Assembly: GCA_963717115.1 (NCBI GenBank)
Contig: CAVQVO010000020.1
Span: 1-64,000, forward strand
Origin: JBBQUN01 sp963717115
GTDB lineage: Bacteria > Actinomycetota > Acidimicrobiia > Acidimicrobiales > SZUA-35
Length of the DNA stretch: 64,000 nt
Reading direction: 5' to 3'
The notes beneath the pieces are model-generated. The model made no database searches. It saw only the letters and a program-made list of their open reading frames with translations, and was not told the origin of the DNA. Below, in pieces: positions 28,380-39,273 of this stretch. Every line of letters begins with the position of its first letter. The first letter of the stretch is position 1. The translations under genes were made by a program, and so were the position numbers.

Positions 28380-29779
28380 TCATCGTCGACACCGCCCTCG
28401 CGAACGCGGCGGCGGCCGGTACCCCGGTGCGGGTGGCCCTCGTCGGAGCCGGGTTCATGGCCCAGGGCATCGTCAACCAGATCGCCCACTCGGTGCCGGG
28501 CATGGACCTGGTCGCCGTCGTTGCCCGCCGACCCGACCAGGCCGAGGGTGCCCTGCGCTACGCCGGGCACGACGACATCGCCCGGGTCGCAGACGCCGCC
28601 GGACTGAGCGCGGCCATCGCCGCCGGCCGCCCGGCGATCACCGACGACCACACGGCGGTCACCGAGTGTCCCGAGGTCGATGCGATCATCGAGGTCACCG
28701 GCTCGGTGCACTACGCCGCCCAGGTCGTGCTCGATGCGGCCAACGCCGGCAAGCACATCATCCTCATGAATGCCGAACTCGACGGCACCATCGGACCCAT
28801 CCTCAAGACCTACGCCGACGCCCAGGGGGTCATCCTCGCCGCGTCCGACGGCGACCAGCCCGGCGTGCAGGCCAACCTGATCCGGTTCGTCCGTTCGATC
28901 GGTCTCACGCCCCTGGTGTCGGGCAACATCAAGGGCCTCCAGGACCCCTACCGCAACCCCACCACGCAGGAGGGCTTCGCCAAGCAGTGGGGTCAGAACG
29001 TCCACATGGTCACGAGCTTCGCCGACGGCACCAAGATCAGCTTCGAGCAGGCGATCGTGGCCAACGCCTTCGACCTGCGGGTGCACCGGCGGGGCATGCT
29101 GGGCACCGACTGGCGTGACCACATCGACGGGGCCACCGAGCTCTACGACGCCGACGAACTCGTCGCCAACGGGGGCGTGGTCGACTACGTGGTCGGGGCG
29201 ATCCCCGGTCCCGGCGTCTACTGCTTCGGCACCCATCCCGATCCCAAGCAGCAGCACTACCTGAACCTCTACAAGCTCGGGACCGGACCGCTGTACTCGT
29301 TCTACACGCCCTACCACCTCTGCCACTTCGAGGTCCCCCTGTCGGTCGCCCGGGCCGTGCTCCTCGGCGACGCGGTCATGGCGCCCCTCGACGGACCGAA
29401 GGTCGACGTGGTCACCGTCGCCAAGACCGACCTCACCGCCGGAACCGTCATCGACGGCCTCGGCGGCTATCACACCTACGGCGAGGCCGAGAACTACGGG
29501 GCGTCGCGGGCCGAGGGCCTGCTGCCGATCGGCCTGGCCGAGGGGTGCACGCTCGTGCGGGACGTCCCGAAGGACGCGGCGCTCACCTACGCCGACGTCT
29601 CGGTCCCCGAGGGTCGGCTCGCCGATCGACTGCGGGCCGAGCAGGACGCGCTGCTGGCCTTCTTGATCGAATCTGAACCTTTTTCCGGGTCGCGTCCCGG
29701 GTCGGTCCTCTACCGTCGTCGTCATGGGCGCGATGACCACGAACGAGAAGCTCGTCGTCTGCGCGCTCGATCTCGTTGA
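28376..29779 (+). CDS. NAD(P)-dependent homoserine-dehydrogenase-like protein with SAF domain
   Basis: The frame is open for 467 residues. A Rossmann loop VRVALVGAGFMAQGIVNQI is followed by VDAIIEVTGSVHYAAQVVLDAANAGKHIILMNAELDGTIGPIL, then PLVSGNIKGLQDPYRNPTTQEGFAKQWGQ, and a C-terminal SAF region (VVTVAKTDLTAGTVIDGLGGYHTYGEAEN). Such proteins accompany deoxysugar epimerases in glycan loci. The last 38 codons look non-coding and overlap the next gene by 56 bp. Removing one T from CTTCTTGATC gives a stop at 29664-29666 and a 429-residue protein, in line with the other breaks, so the true end is probably 29666. Confidence 0.75.
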   Translation: MIIVDTALANAAAAGTPVRVALVGAGFMAQGIVNQIAHSVPGMDLVAVVARRPDQAEGALRYAGHDDIARVADAAGLSAAIAAGRPAITDDHTAVTECPEVDAIIEVTGSVHYAAQVVLDAANAGKHIILMNAELDGTIGPILKTYADAQGVILAASDGDQPGVQANLIRFVRSIGLTPLVSGNIKGLQDPYRNPTTQEGFAKQWGQNVHMVTSFADGTKISFEQAIVANAFDLRVHRRGMLGTDWRDHIDGATELYDADELVANGGVVDYVVGAIPGPGVYCFGTHPDPKQQHYLNLYKLGTGPLYSFYTPYHLCHFEVPLSVARAVLLGDAVMAPLDGPKVDVVTVAKTDLTAGTVIDGLGGYHTYGEAENYGASRAEGLLPIGLAEGCTLVRDVPKDAALTYADVSVPEGRLADRLRAEQDALLAFLIESEPFSGSRPGSVLYRRRHGRDDHEREARRLRARSR

Positions 29780-30065
29780 ACGCATCGACGGCGGACCGGT
29801 CCACGGCTACCGACTGGCCCGACTGATCGCCGGGGTCGAGCCCCCGCTCCGCTCGATGAACTACGCCACCGTGTATCGGATCCTGAGCCGGCTCGAGGCT
29901 CGCGGTCTGCTGGTCGGGTCGGTGGATCCCGACGAGGTCCGCCCCGGCCGTCCGCGTCGCTGCTTCCGCCTGACCGACGAGATCCGGGTCGCGATCGAGT
30001 GTCCGCCGCTCACGGTTCGGGACGGGACCCTCGCGGTCGAACGGCGGAGCAGCGCCGGGCGGTAA
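29724..30065 (+). CDS. PadR-like winged-helix transcriptional regulator
   Basis: 113 residues: EKLVVCALDLVERIDGGPVHGYRLARLIAGVEPP, then MNYATVYRILSRLEARGLLVGSVD and GRPRRCFRLTDEIRVAIE, the PadR winged helix with YATVYRxLxRLExxGL. It lacks the long C-terminal helix of subtype 1. The start is either 29724 or the ATG at 29733. It lies 11 bp before the amidohydrolase gene, so it may regulate nucleoside salvage or the polysaccharide operon. Confidence 0.75.
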   Translation: MGAMTTNEKLVVCALDLVERIDGGPVHGYRLARLIAGVEPPLRSMNYATVYRILSRLEARGLLVGSVDPDEVRPGRPRRCFRLTDEIRVAIECPPLTVRDGTLAVERRSSAGR

Positions 30066-30076
30066 CGTCGGCGTCC

Positions 30077-31394
30077 ATGGAGCACGTTCGCCACGTCGCC
30101 GACGTCGTCGTCGAGATCGCCGGGCCCGACGACCCCCATCGTCGTGCATCGACCGGGGGCCATCGACGTCGTCGATGGACGCGTCACGGCCATCGGCGCG
30201 CCGTCCGACCTGCCCGTCGCCGGTCCCGACGTCGTCGTTCACGCGACCGGTGGGCTGTTGCTGCCCGGTCTGGTCAACACCCACAGCCACGGTCCGATGG
30301 TCGTCTTCCGCTCCGCCGGCGACGGTCTGCCGCTCGACCGGTGGTTGACCGAGGCGATCTGGCCCCGGGAGGGTCGGATGAACGGCGACGACGTCTTCGC
30401 CGGGATGCTGCTCGGCTCGGCCGAGATGCTCCTGGCCGGCGTGACGACGAGTGTCGAGATGTACCTCCACGACGAGGCCATCTTCCGCGCCGTCGCCCAG
30501 ACCGGGGCGCGGCTCGTCTCGACCCCCGGCGTGGTCATGGCCCTGCACGGTGCCGACATCGACGGCCGCATCGCCGAGATCGGCGACCTCCACGCCCGCT
30601 TCCATCGGCCCGACGAACGCATCAGCGTCGGATTCGGGCCCCACTCGGTCTACGACCTGTCGGCCGACACCCTGGTCGAGGTGGCGACCGCCGCCCGCGA
30701 TCTCGACACCGTCCTGCACGTGCACCTCGAGGAGACCCGGGCCGAGCGCGACCTCGTGATCGAACGCGAAGGTCGATCGGCCACCCGATTCCTGGCCGAC
30801 CTCGGGCATCCTCGACCACCGGGTCCTCGGCGCCCACGGCATCTGGCTCGACGACACCGATCGTCACCTCCTGGCCGAGGCCGGCGCCACCATCGCCCAC
30901 TGCCCGAGCTCCAACCTCAAGCTGGGCTCGGGGTTCGCCGACGTCCGGGCCCTGCTCGACGCCGGGGTCAACGTCACCGTGGCCACCGACGGGGCGGCAT
31001 CGGCCGATTCGCTCGACCTGTGGCACGGGATCCGGCTCGGCACCGGGCCTGGCTCGAGCGCTCCGGCTCGACGCGCAGGCGCTGTCGGTCGAGCAGACCC
31101 TGCTCATGGCCACCGCCAACGGGGGCCGGGCCATCGGCCAACCCGACGTCGGCACCCTGACCGTCGGTTCCCGGGCCGACTTCTGCCGGATCGACCTCGA
31201 CCAACCGATGCTGTCGCCGGCGCTCGACGACCACGAGCTGTTGACCCACGTGGTGTTCAACACGGTGTCGGCGTTCGTCACCGACGTCTGGGTCGACGGT
31301 CGACCCGGTCGTTGCCGACCGTTCGGTCCTCGGCGTCGATCTCGAGGCCGCGACGGCCGACGTGGCCCGCCGGGCCCGGCGCCTCAGCGCCTGA
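30077..31394 (+). CDS. Amidohydrolase, adenosine/MTA/SAH deaminase-like (four frame breaks)
   Basis: About 437 residues. Motifs: GGLLLPGLVNTHSHGPMVVFRSAGDGLPLDRWLTEAIWPREG (HxH metal site), FGPHSVYDLS, TVLHVHLEETRAER, then VLGAHGIWLDD, IAHCPSSNLKLGSGFADVRALLDAGVNVTVATDGAASADSLDLW, QALSVEQTLLMATANGGRAIG and VWVDGR. This is the MtaD/SsnA-type deaminase family. Breaks occur near 30140 (CCCCC), 30808 (GGG), 31047 (GGGCC) and 31308 (CCC), all with one extra base, and removing four bases gives exactly 438 codons. It probably deaminates methylthioadenosine, 5'-deoxyadenosine or adenosylhomocysteine. The end overlaps the convergent aldolase by 11 bp. Confidence 0.78.
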
Positions 31395-32055
31395 CCGGAC
31401 CCGTCGACCGGTAGTCGGCGAACCGGGCCAGCACGTCGGCCATCTCGTCGGCGGTCAGCAGCACCGGTCGACCGACCGAACGGGCCCGCAGGTACTGGTC
31501 GGCCAACGCCTCGACCTCGATGGCCAGGGCCAGCGCCCGGGCCGGTGTTCGGGCGCAGGCGATCTGACCGTGGTTGGCGAGCAGACAGGCGCTGCGACCC
31601 TCGAGGGCCGTGACGGCGATGGCCGACAGCTCCGGGGTCCCGTACGTGGCGTAGCCGCCGCAGCGGATCGAGTCGCCGCCGGCGACGGCGACCATGTAGT
31701 GGAAGGCCGGGATCGACTGACGCAGGGTGGCGAGCGCCGTGGCCGCCGGTGAGTGCAGGTGCAGGACGGCGTCGACGTCGGCCCGTCCGGCCAGGATGTC
31801 GTGGTGGAATCGCCACTCCGACGACGGTCGGCGGGAACCATCGGGGGTCCCGTCGGCGTGGACGTGCACGATGTCGTCGACGCCGAGTTCGTCGTAGGGC
31901 ACCGCCGACGGTGTGATCAGCATGCCGTCACCCCAACGCACGCTGGCGTTGCCCGAGGTGCCCTGATTGATCCCCGACCGGTTGGCGGCGAGACAGACGT
32001 CGATGAGGGACTGGCGGGCGGCCAGTTCGGCGGCCGGGGCGTCGGGAACGGTCAC
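31384..32055 (-). CDS. Class II aldolase/adducin family protein
   Basis: 223 residues, zinc aldolase fold: GINQGTSGNASVRWGDGMLITPSAVPYDEL, RRPSSEWRFHHDIL (catalytic Glu region), VDAVLHLHSPAATALAT (HxH zinc ligands) and ACLLANHGQIACA (third His). Members cleave fuculose-, ribulose- or 5-deoxyribulose-1-phosphates to dihydroxyacetone phosphate and an aldehyde. The start GTG overlaps the phosphorylase stop by four bases (GTGA), so the two are one unit. With the phosphorylase upstream, salvage of 5'-deoxy- or methylthio-nucleosides through a DHAP shunt is a reasonable inference. Confidence 0.85.
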   Translation of the reverse strand: MTVPDAPAAELAARQSLIDVCLAANRSGINQGTSGNASVRWGDGMLITPSAVPYDELGVDDIVHVHADGTPDGSRRPSSEWRFHHDILAGRADVDAVLHLHSPAATALATLRQSIPAFHYMVAVAGGDSIRCGGYATYGTPELSAIAVTALEGRSACLLANHGQIACARTPARALALAIEVEALADQYLRARSVGRPVLLTADEMADVLARFADYRSTGPVRR

Positions 32056-32828
32056 GGGTTGCTCCTCAGCAGTTCGGCGAACAGATCGAGGACGGTGTCG
32101 CGGGCGCCGGCGATGGCGGCCATGATCTCGTCGAGCGAGATCTCGGTGTCGGCCAGCCCGGCGGCCGGGTTCGAGATGATCCCCACCGACGCGTATCGGA
32201 TCCCCAGCTCGACGGCCAACACCACCTCGGGGTAGCCGGTCATCCCCACCAGGTCGGCGCCGAGGAGCCGGGCCATGCGGATCTCGGCCTTGGTCTCGAA
32301 GCGGGGACCGTTGAAGCAGATGTAGGTGGCGGAGGGATACAGCTCGATTCCCCGGGCGGCGGCCGCGGCGGCCAGCGCCGCCCGCAGCGACGGGTCGTAC
32401 GGGTTGCCCATCTCGGTGTGGCGGACCTCGCCGGGTCGATCGAAGAAGGTGTCGGCCCGGCCGGTGGTCCAGTCGATCACGTCGTCGATCAGGGTCAGCG
32501 AACCGGTGACCAGGTGGTCGGCGATGCCGCCGCTCACGGCGGTGGCGAGCAGGTCGGTCACCCCGACCTCGCGCAGGGCCCACAGGTTGGTGCGGTAGTC
32601 GATCTGCTGGGGCGGCACCGAATGGCCGGCCCCGTGGCGGGGGAGGAACGCCACCTCGGCCCCGTTCCAGGACCCGGTGGTGACGCCGACCTCGCCGTAC
32701 GGCGTGGCCACGATGGTCGTTTCGGGCCGTTCGAGTCGGGGGAGTTCGGAGAAGCCCGAACCGGTGATGAAGCCGTACACCCGCACAGCGTGCCACGGGG
32801 TGGGCGTCGTGCCCAGTTGGGCGCCCAT
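32052..32828 (-). CDS. mtnP: Methylthioadenosine/6-oxopurine phosphorylase (PNP superfamily)
   Basis: 258 residues. Motifs: GFITGSGFSELP, FLPRHGAGHSVPPQQIDYRTNLWALREVGVTDLLATAVSGGI, DDVIDWTTGRADTFFD, and YICFNGPRFETKAEIRMARLLGADLVGMTGYPEVVLAVELGIRYASVGIISNPAAGL. This is the trimeric PNP/MTAP family, which splits (methylthio)adenosine or inosine with phosphate. Whether the base is adenine or a 6-oxopurine cannot be settled by eye; a deaminase next door favours the inosine form. Coupled to the aldolase, divergent from the nucleoside importer. Confidence 0.82.
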   Translation of the reverse strand: MGAQLGTTPTPWHAVRVYGFITGSGFSELPRLERPETTIVATPYGEVGVTTGSWNGAEVAFLPRHGAGHSVPPQQIDYRTNLWALREVGVTDLLATAVSGGIADHLVTGSLTLIDDVIDWTTGRADTFFDRPGEVRHTEMGNPYDPSLRAALAAAAAARGIELYPSATYICFNGPRFETKAEIRMARLLGADLVGMTGYPEVVLAVELGIRYASVGIISNPAAGLADTEISLDEIMAAIAGARDTVLDLFAELLRSNP

Positions 32829-32929
32829 GTCCGGAATGTGACAACCGACGCAGCATGCGGTGGTCCGGCTGATCGGCGGCCTTACACTGCCGCGGGTTGC
32901 ATTGGGAGAGACGAAGCGAGGACGAACCC

Positions 32930-34063
32930 ATGGATAGTGTGAAACGATTGTTGGCCCTGGCCTTCGCCATGGCCCTGCTGGCTGCGGCCTGCGGGAGCGA
33001 CAGCGAGACCGACGCCGGCACCGATGAGGGCACGACGACCACCGAGGCCACCGACGACGGCGGCGAGACCACCACCACCGAGGCCACCGACGACGGCGGC
33101 GACGAGGGCGGCGACGAGGGCGCAGCCGCCGGCGACTGCGCCAGCGAGGACGTCCTCTGTGTCGGTCTCGTGACCGACGTCGGCAAGATCGACGACAAGT
33201 CCTTCAACCAGTCGGCCTGGGAAGGCGTCGAGGCCTCCGATGCCGACGTGAAGGACTTCATCGAGACCCAGGACTCCAAGGACTACGCCACCAACATCGG
33301 CACGTTCCTCGAGCAGGACTACGACGTCGTCGTCACGGTCGGTTTCGCCCTGGGCGAAGCCACCCTGATCGCCGCCGGCGAGAACCCCGACACCCTGTTC
33401 ATCGGTGTCGACCAGTTCCAGGGTGAAGCCGTCGACAACGTCGCCGGCCTCATCTTCCCCGAGGACCAGGCCGGCTTCATCGCCGGCGCCCTCGCCGGAC
33501 TGCTCACCGAGACCAACACCGTCGCCGCCGTGCTCGGTACCGACCTGGTCCCGCCCGTCGTCGCCTTCAAGGAGGGCTACGAAGCCGGAGCCAAGTACAC
33601 CAACCCCGAGGTCAAGCTGCTGTCGACCTACCATCCCGGTGGTCTCGACGTGGCCTTCGTCGACCCCGCCTGGGGTGCCGACACCGCCCGCCAGGCCCTC
33701 GACTCGGGTGCCGACGTGGTGTTCGGTGCCGGTGGTCTCACCGGCAACGGTGCCCTCGGTGAGGTCGCCAAGGAAGGCGGCGCCGCCTTCTGCATCGGCG
33801 TCGACTCCGACCAGTGGGAGACCGTGCCCGAGGCCCATCCGTGCCTCGTGACCAGCGCCATGAAGCTGATCAACCCGGGCGTCGTCGACCTCATCGCGCA
33901 GGCCAAGTCCGGCTCGATGAGCAGCGGAAACTACGTCGGAGCGGTCGGCATCGCCCCGTACCACGATTTCGACAGCACGATCTCCGACGACATCAAGGCG
34001 CAGATCGACGAGATCACCGCCGGCGTGCTCGACGGTTCGATCCCGACGGGCTACACGCCCTGA
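32930..34063 (+). CDS. BMP family nucleoside-binding lipoprotein of ABC transporter
   Basis: 377 residues. A lipoprotein signal with lipobox LLAAACGS is followed by a Thr/Glu/Asp-rich spacer with a repeated TTTEATDDGG unit. The BMP/PnrA fold then follows: VGLVTDVGKIDDKSFNQSAWEGVEA, VGFALGEATLIAAGENPDTLFIGVDQF, VAGLIFPEDQAGFIAGALAGLLTETN and DVVFGAGGLTGNGALGEVAKEGGAAFCIGVDSDQW. It captures purine nucleosides for import. The ATG at 32930 has GAGGA upstream, and TTACACT just before may be the -10. First gene of the importer operon. Confidence 0.9.
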   Translation: MDSVKRLLALAFAMALLAAACGSDSETDAGTDEGTTTTEATDDGGETTTTEATDDGGDEGGDEGAAAGDCASEDVLCVGLVTDVGKIDDKSFNQSAWEGVEASDADVKDFIETQDSKDYATNIGTFLEQDYDVVVTVGFALGEATLIAAGENPDTLFIGVDQFQGEAVDNVAGLIFPEDQAGFIAGALAGLLTETNTVAAVLGTDLVPPVVAFKEGYEAGAKYTNPEVKLLSTYHPGGLDVAFVDPAWGADTARQALDSGADVVFGAGGLTGNGALGEVAKEGGAAFCIGVDSDQWETVPEAHPCLVTSAMKLINPGVVDLIAQAKSGSMSSGNYVGAVGIAPYHDFDSTISDDIKAQIDEITAGVLDGSIPTGYTP

Positions 34064-34085
34064 TCATTTCCTGAATCACTCGATT

Positions 34086-34128
34086 CGAGCCCGGTGGTGT
34101 GCGAGTATCTCGCATCCCGCCGGGCTCG
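34086..34128 (+). terminator. Intra-operon hairpin between binding protein and permease
   Basis: CGAGCCCGG (34086-34094) pairs with CCGGGCTCG (34120-34128), with a nested TGCGAG-tat-CTCGCA stem, followed by TTTCG. It lies in the gap between the BMP gene and the first permease. Hairpins here commonly stabilise the binding-protein mRNA or attenuate the membrane genes. Confidence 0.6.
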
Positions 34129-34167
34129 TTTCGCGTTCGGGCGGATCCCCCTCCGGAAGGAAGCTTC

Positions 34168-35244
34168 TTGATCGCCCGTCTCCGCTCGACCGCTCTCCTG
34201 CCCGCGCTGGCCGTCGTGCTCGGGCTCCTGATCGGAGCGGTCCTGATCCTGGCGGCGGGCAAGAACCCGCTCGAGGCCTACTGGGCCATGCTCGAGGGGG
34301 CGTTCGGTTCGGGCGATCGGTTCGGGCGCACGCTCGAGAAGGCCACCCCGCTGGTCATGGGCGGTCTGGCCGTCGCCCTGGCCTTCAAGGCCGGGCTCTT
34401 CAACATCGGTGGCCAGGGCCAGTTGCTGCTCGGCGCCGCCTTCGGGGCCTACATCGGCTTCCGGTTCTCGATGCCGGCGGTGATCCACATCCCCTTCGCC
34501 CTGTTCGTCGGCGGTCTGGTCGCCTCGCTGCTGGGCATGCTGGTCGGGGCGCTCAAGGCCTATCGCGGCACCCATGAGGTGATCAGCACGATCATGCTCA
34601 ACTTCGTCGCCGCCAACTTCACCGACTGGTTGGCCAGTCGCGACGGACCCTGGAACGACCCGAACGGGGGAGCGATCGCCCGGACCCCCCTGGTGAAGGA
34701 ATCGGCCGAGATCCCCCGGGTCGGTGGACTGCCCCTCGGCTTCGCCGTCGCCGTCCTGGCCGCCGCGGCGGTGTGGTGGCTCCTGGAACGCTCCACGCTC
34801 GGGTTCGAGATCAAGACCGCCGGAGCCAACAAGTTCGCCGCCACCTACGCCGGCATCAAGGTCAACTGGATCATCATCACCACCATGGGGCTCAGCGCCT
34901 TCCTGGCCGGCGTGGGTGGGGCGATCGAGACCCAGGGCGTGGTCGGCCGGTTCGAGCCCGGCTTCAACACCGGCCTGGGCTTCGACGGCATCACGATCGC
35001 CCTGCTGGCCCGGACCAACCCGCTGGCGGTGGTGCCGGCGGCCCTGCTCATCGGGGCGATGGACGCCGGGTCGAGCCGGATGCAGTCGGTGTCGAAGGTC
35101 GAACCCGAGATCATCAGCGTGATCCAGGCCTGCATCCTGTTCTTCATCGCCGCCCCGTCGGTGGTCCGCTACATCACGCGCCTGCGAGCGGTCGAGGAGA
35201 CCGGCGAAGAGAGCGTGCGACTGTCCGCCGGCTGGGGAGCCTGA
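34168..35244 (+). CDS. Nucleoside ABC transporter permease 1 (YufP-like)
   Basis: 358 residues, about nine membrane helices. The start is a TTG set by GGAAGGAAG at ideal distance; the upstream codons read as leader. Family motifs: NPLEAYWAMLEGAFGS, ATPLVMGGLAVALAFKAGLFNIGGQGQLLLGAAFGAYIG, AYRGTHEVISTIMLNFVAANFTDWL and GANKFAATYAGIKV. This is the BPD_transp_2 family, pairing with the permease downstream across two bases. Intact. Confidence 0.9.
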   Translation: MIARLRSTALLPALAVVLGLLIGAVLILAAGKNPLEAYWAMLEGAFGSGDRFGRTLEKATPLVMGGLAVALAFKAGLFNIGGQGQLLLGAAFGAYIGFRFSMPAVIHIPFALFVGGLVASLLGMLVGALKAYRGTHEVISTIMLNFVAANFTDWLASRDGPWNDPNGGAIARTPLVKESAEIPRVGGLPLGFAVAVLAAAAVWWLLERSTLGFEIKTAGANKFAATYAGIKVNWIIITTMGLSAFLAGVGGAIETQGVVGRFEPGFNTGLGFDGITIALLARTNPLAVVPAALLIGAMDAGSSRMQSVSKVEPEIISVIQACILFFIAAPSVVRYITRLRAVEETGEESVRLSAGWGA

Positions 35245-35245
35245 C

Positions 35246-36293
35246 ATGACTGCTGCCACCACCACCTCCACCGGCTCCGACCAGGGCGATTCCCTCGTTC
35301 GAGAGCGTCAAACGCTACGCCCCCCACGCCACGGCCGTCGCGGTCCTGATCGCCGCCCTCGTCTCCTACAACTGGGACTCGGTCCAGACCGAGGCGGTCA
35401 TCGCCGCCACGGTGCGGGCCGCGGCGCCCCTGCTGCTGGGGGCGCTCTGCGGCCTGATCGGGGAACGGTCGGGCATCGTCAACATCGGGATCGACGGGCA
35501 GATGCTCTTCGCCGCCTTCGTTGGCTTCATGGCCTCGTCCTACACCGCCGGAGCCGGCACGTTGGTCTCCCTGACGGTCGGGGTCCTCGCCGGCATGATG
35601 GGGGCCTCGCTGTTCGGCCTGTTCCTCGGCTGGTGCTCGGTGACCCTCAAGATGGATCAGATCATCGCCGGCACGGTGATGAACATCTTCGCCCTCGGCA
35701 TCACGAGCTACCTCTACGTGCAGGGCCGGACCCAGCCCTTCTACCCGAACTGGAAGGTGCCGGTCCTGAGCGAGATCCCGATGCTTGGCAAGGCGGTCTT
35801 CGACAACGGACCGCTCACCTACGCCGCCCTGATCATCGTCGTGATCGTCCACGTCGCCCTGTTCCGCACCCGATGGGGTCTGCGCACCCGGGCCGTCGGC
35901 GAACACCCGTCGGCCGCCGACACCGTCGGGGTCAACATCGTCTGGTTGCGCTACCGCAACCTCATGATCGCCGGCGCCCTGGCCGGACTCGCCGGGATGT
36001 TGCTCATCCAGTCGGCCTCGGTGTTCAACCGGGGCATGACCAACGGCAAGGGCTTCATCGCTCTCGCCGTCATGCTCGTCGGCCGCTACCGGCCCTTCGG
36101 TGCCCTCGGCGCCGCGCTCCTGCTGGGGTTCTTCACCGCCCTCCAGAGCCAACTCCAGTTCAACCAGGCCTTCGACGTCCCCCCGCAGTTCTTCGGGATG
36201 ATCCCGTTCGCCCTCACCGTGGCGGTCCTCGCCGTCGCCGGTCTCCGGGCCCGCCCACCGGCGGCCGCCGGCAAGCCCTACGAGAAGGAGTGA
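35246..36293 (+). CDS. Nucleoside ABC transporter permease 2 (YufQ-like; frame break near 35295)
   Basis: About 348 residues. It begins MTAATTTSTGSDQGDS, shifts by one base near 35290-35305 (TTCCCTCG), and continues SVKRYAPHATAVAVLIAALVSYNWDSVQTEAVIAATVRAAAPLLLGALCGLIGERSGIVNIGIDGQMLFAAF, KMDQIIAGTVMNIFALGITSYLY and RTRAVGEHPSAADTVGVNI. This is the second BPD_transp_2 subunit of the nucleoside importer. One base removed restores exactly 349 codons. It is followed after six bases by the ATPase gene. Confidence 0.85.
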
Positions 36294-36299
36294 CGCCCC

Positions 36300-37836
<1,537 letters not shown>

Positions 37837-37918
37837 ACACTTGATGGCATCGGGCCCGTACCCCTCCACGATCCCCGACTCCGGCCGACGATGCTGGTAC
37901 CAATGGTGATGGCGTAAG

Positions 37919-37936
37919 GGCGGGTGGATGCCCGCC
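37919..37936 (+). terminator. Short hairpin upstream of PhoH2
   Basis: GGCGGG-tggatg-CCCGCC, 24 bp before the PhoH2 ATG, in the 123-bp gap after the ABC operon. It could end the operon transcript or sit in the phoH leader. The rest of the gap shows nothing I can support. Confidence 0.35.
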
Positions 37937-37959
37937 GAGCCGGAACGGGGTCGTGTTCG

Positions 37960-39273
37960 ATGTCCGATGCCACCAGCGAGCGTTCGCAGGCCCCGCAACG
38001 ACGGCTGACCGTCGTGCTCGACACCTCGGTCCTGCTGGCCGATCCCCGGGCGCCGCTGCGATTCGAAGGCCACGACGTCGTCGTCCCGGTCGTGAGCATC
38101 CTCGAACTCGAGAGCAAACGGCACCATCCCGACCTGGGGTGGAACGCCCGCAAGGCCCTCGGGTTCTTCGAGGAGCTGCGGGTCCGTCACGGCGGTCTCG
38201 ACGAGCTGATCCCCCTCGGCAACGCCTCGACGCTGCGCATCGAACCCAACCACTCCGACGTCGAGCTCCCCGACGCGCTCGCCACCTTCGACCACGATCA
38301 TCGGGTCCTCGCCGTGTGCGTCGGACTGCTCGACGACGGTGAAGACGTCGAACTCGTCAGCAAGGACCTGCCCCTGCGGTTGAAGGCCGGCGTGCTCGGC
38401 ATCGAGGCCGACGAGTACCGCAGCGAACTGGCAGCGGCGCCGATCCCCACGGGCTTCGTCAACGTCGACGTCGCCACCGCGGTGATCGACGAACTGTTCT
38501 CCCGTCAGAGCGTCGACCTCGACGAGGCCCGCGATCTGCCCTGCAACACCGGGCTGGCCCTGTTGGCCGGATCCCAGTCGGCCCTCGGCCGGGTGCTGGC
38601 CGACAAGCGGGTCCACCTCGTGCGGGAACGATCGGCGTTCGACGTGCGCCCCCGCTCGGCCGAGCAACGGGTCGCGCTCGATCTGCTCCTCGACCCCGAG
38701 GTCGGGGTCATCAGCCTCGGCGGCCCGGCCGGTACCGGCAAGAGCCTCCTCGCCCTCGCCGCCGGGCTCCAGCAGACACTCGAGACCCAGCAGTATCGTC
38801 GGGTCCTGGTGTTCCGCCCGCTGCACGCCGTCGGCGGACAGGACCTCGGCTATCTCCCCGGGACCGAGGACGAGAAGATGAACCCGTGGGCGGCCGCCGT
38901 CGGTGACGCCCTGGCGGCGATCGCCGGACCGGCCGTCATCGACGAACTCCAGCGGCGGCGGATGATCGAGGTGTTGCCGCTGACCCACATCCGAGGCCGG
39001 ACCCTGAGCGACTCGTTCGTCATCATCGACGAGGCCCAGAACCTCGAACGCAGTGTCCTGCTCACGGCCCTGTCGAGGCTCGGTCAGAACGCCAAGGCCG
39101 TGCTGACCCACGACATCGCCCAACGCGACAACCTGCGGGTCGGACGCCACGACGGGATCGTCGCCGTCGTCGAGGCGCTCAGCGGCCACCCCCTGTTCGC
39201 CCACATCACGCTGACCCGATCGGAACGATCCGAGATCGCCTCGGTCGTCACCCGTCTCCTCGAGGAGCTGTGA
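37960..39273 (+). CDS. PhoH2: PIN-domain ribonuclease fused to PhoH ATPase/helicase
   Basis: 437 residues. The N-terminal PIN domain has TVVLDTSVLLADPRAPLRF and VVVPVVSILELESKRHHPDLGWNARKAL (Asp/Glu metal residues) with ELVSKDLPLRLKA. The C-terminal PhoH ATPase has Walker A GGPAGTGKSLLALAAGLQ, LVFRPLHAVGGQDLGYLPGTEDEKMNPW, Walker B DSFVIIDEAQNLE and VLTHDIAQRDNLRVG. PhoH2 proteins are RNA helicase/RNases, often in toxin-antitoxin style in mycobacteria, but no small antitoxin precedes this one. The GTG start of the next gene overlaps its stop. The phoH name covers several subtypes, so I give no symbol. Confidence 0.88.
   Translation: MSDATSERSQAPQRRLTVVLDTSVLLADPRAPLRFEGHDVVVPVVSILELESKRHHPDLGWNARKALGFFEELRVRHGGLDELIPLGNASTLRIEPNHSDVELPDALATFDHDHRVLAVCVGLLDDGEDVELVSKDLPLRLKAGVLGIEADEYRSELAAAPIPTGFVNVDVATAVIDELFSRQSVDLDEARDLPCNTGLALLAGSQSALGRVLADKRVHLVRERSAFDVRPRSAEQRVALDLLLDPEVGVISLGGPAGTGKSLLALAAGLQQTLETQQYRRVLVFRPLHAVGGQDLGYLPGTEDEKMNPWAAAVGDALAAIAGPAVIDELQRRRMIEVLPLTHIRGRTLSDSFVIIDEAQNLERSVLLTALSRLGQNAKAVLTHDIAQRDNLRVGRHDGIVAVVEALSGHPLFAHITLTRSERSEIASVVTRLLEEL

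Noticed and set aside
37840..37960. Riboswitch-like region before PhoH2
   Set aside because: Only one short hairpin is clear. I could not match ydaO or another class by its conserved bases.
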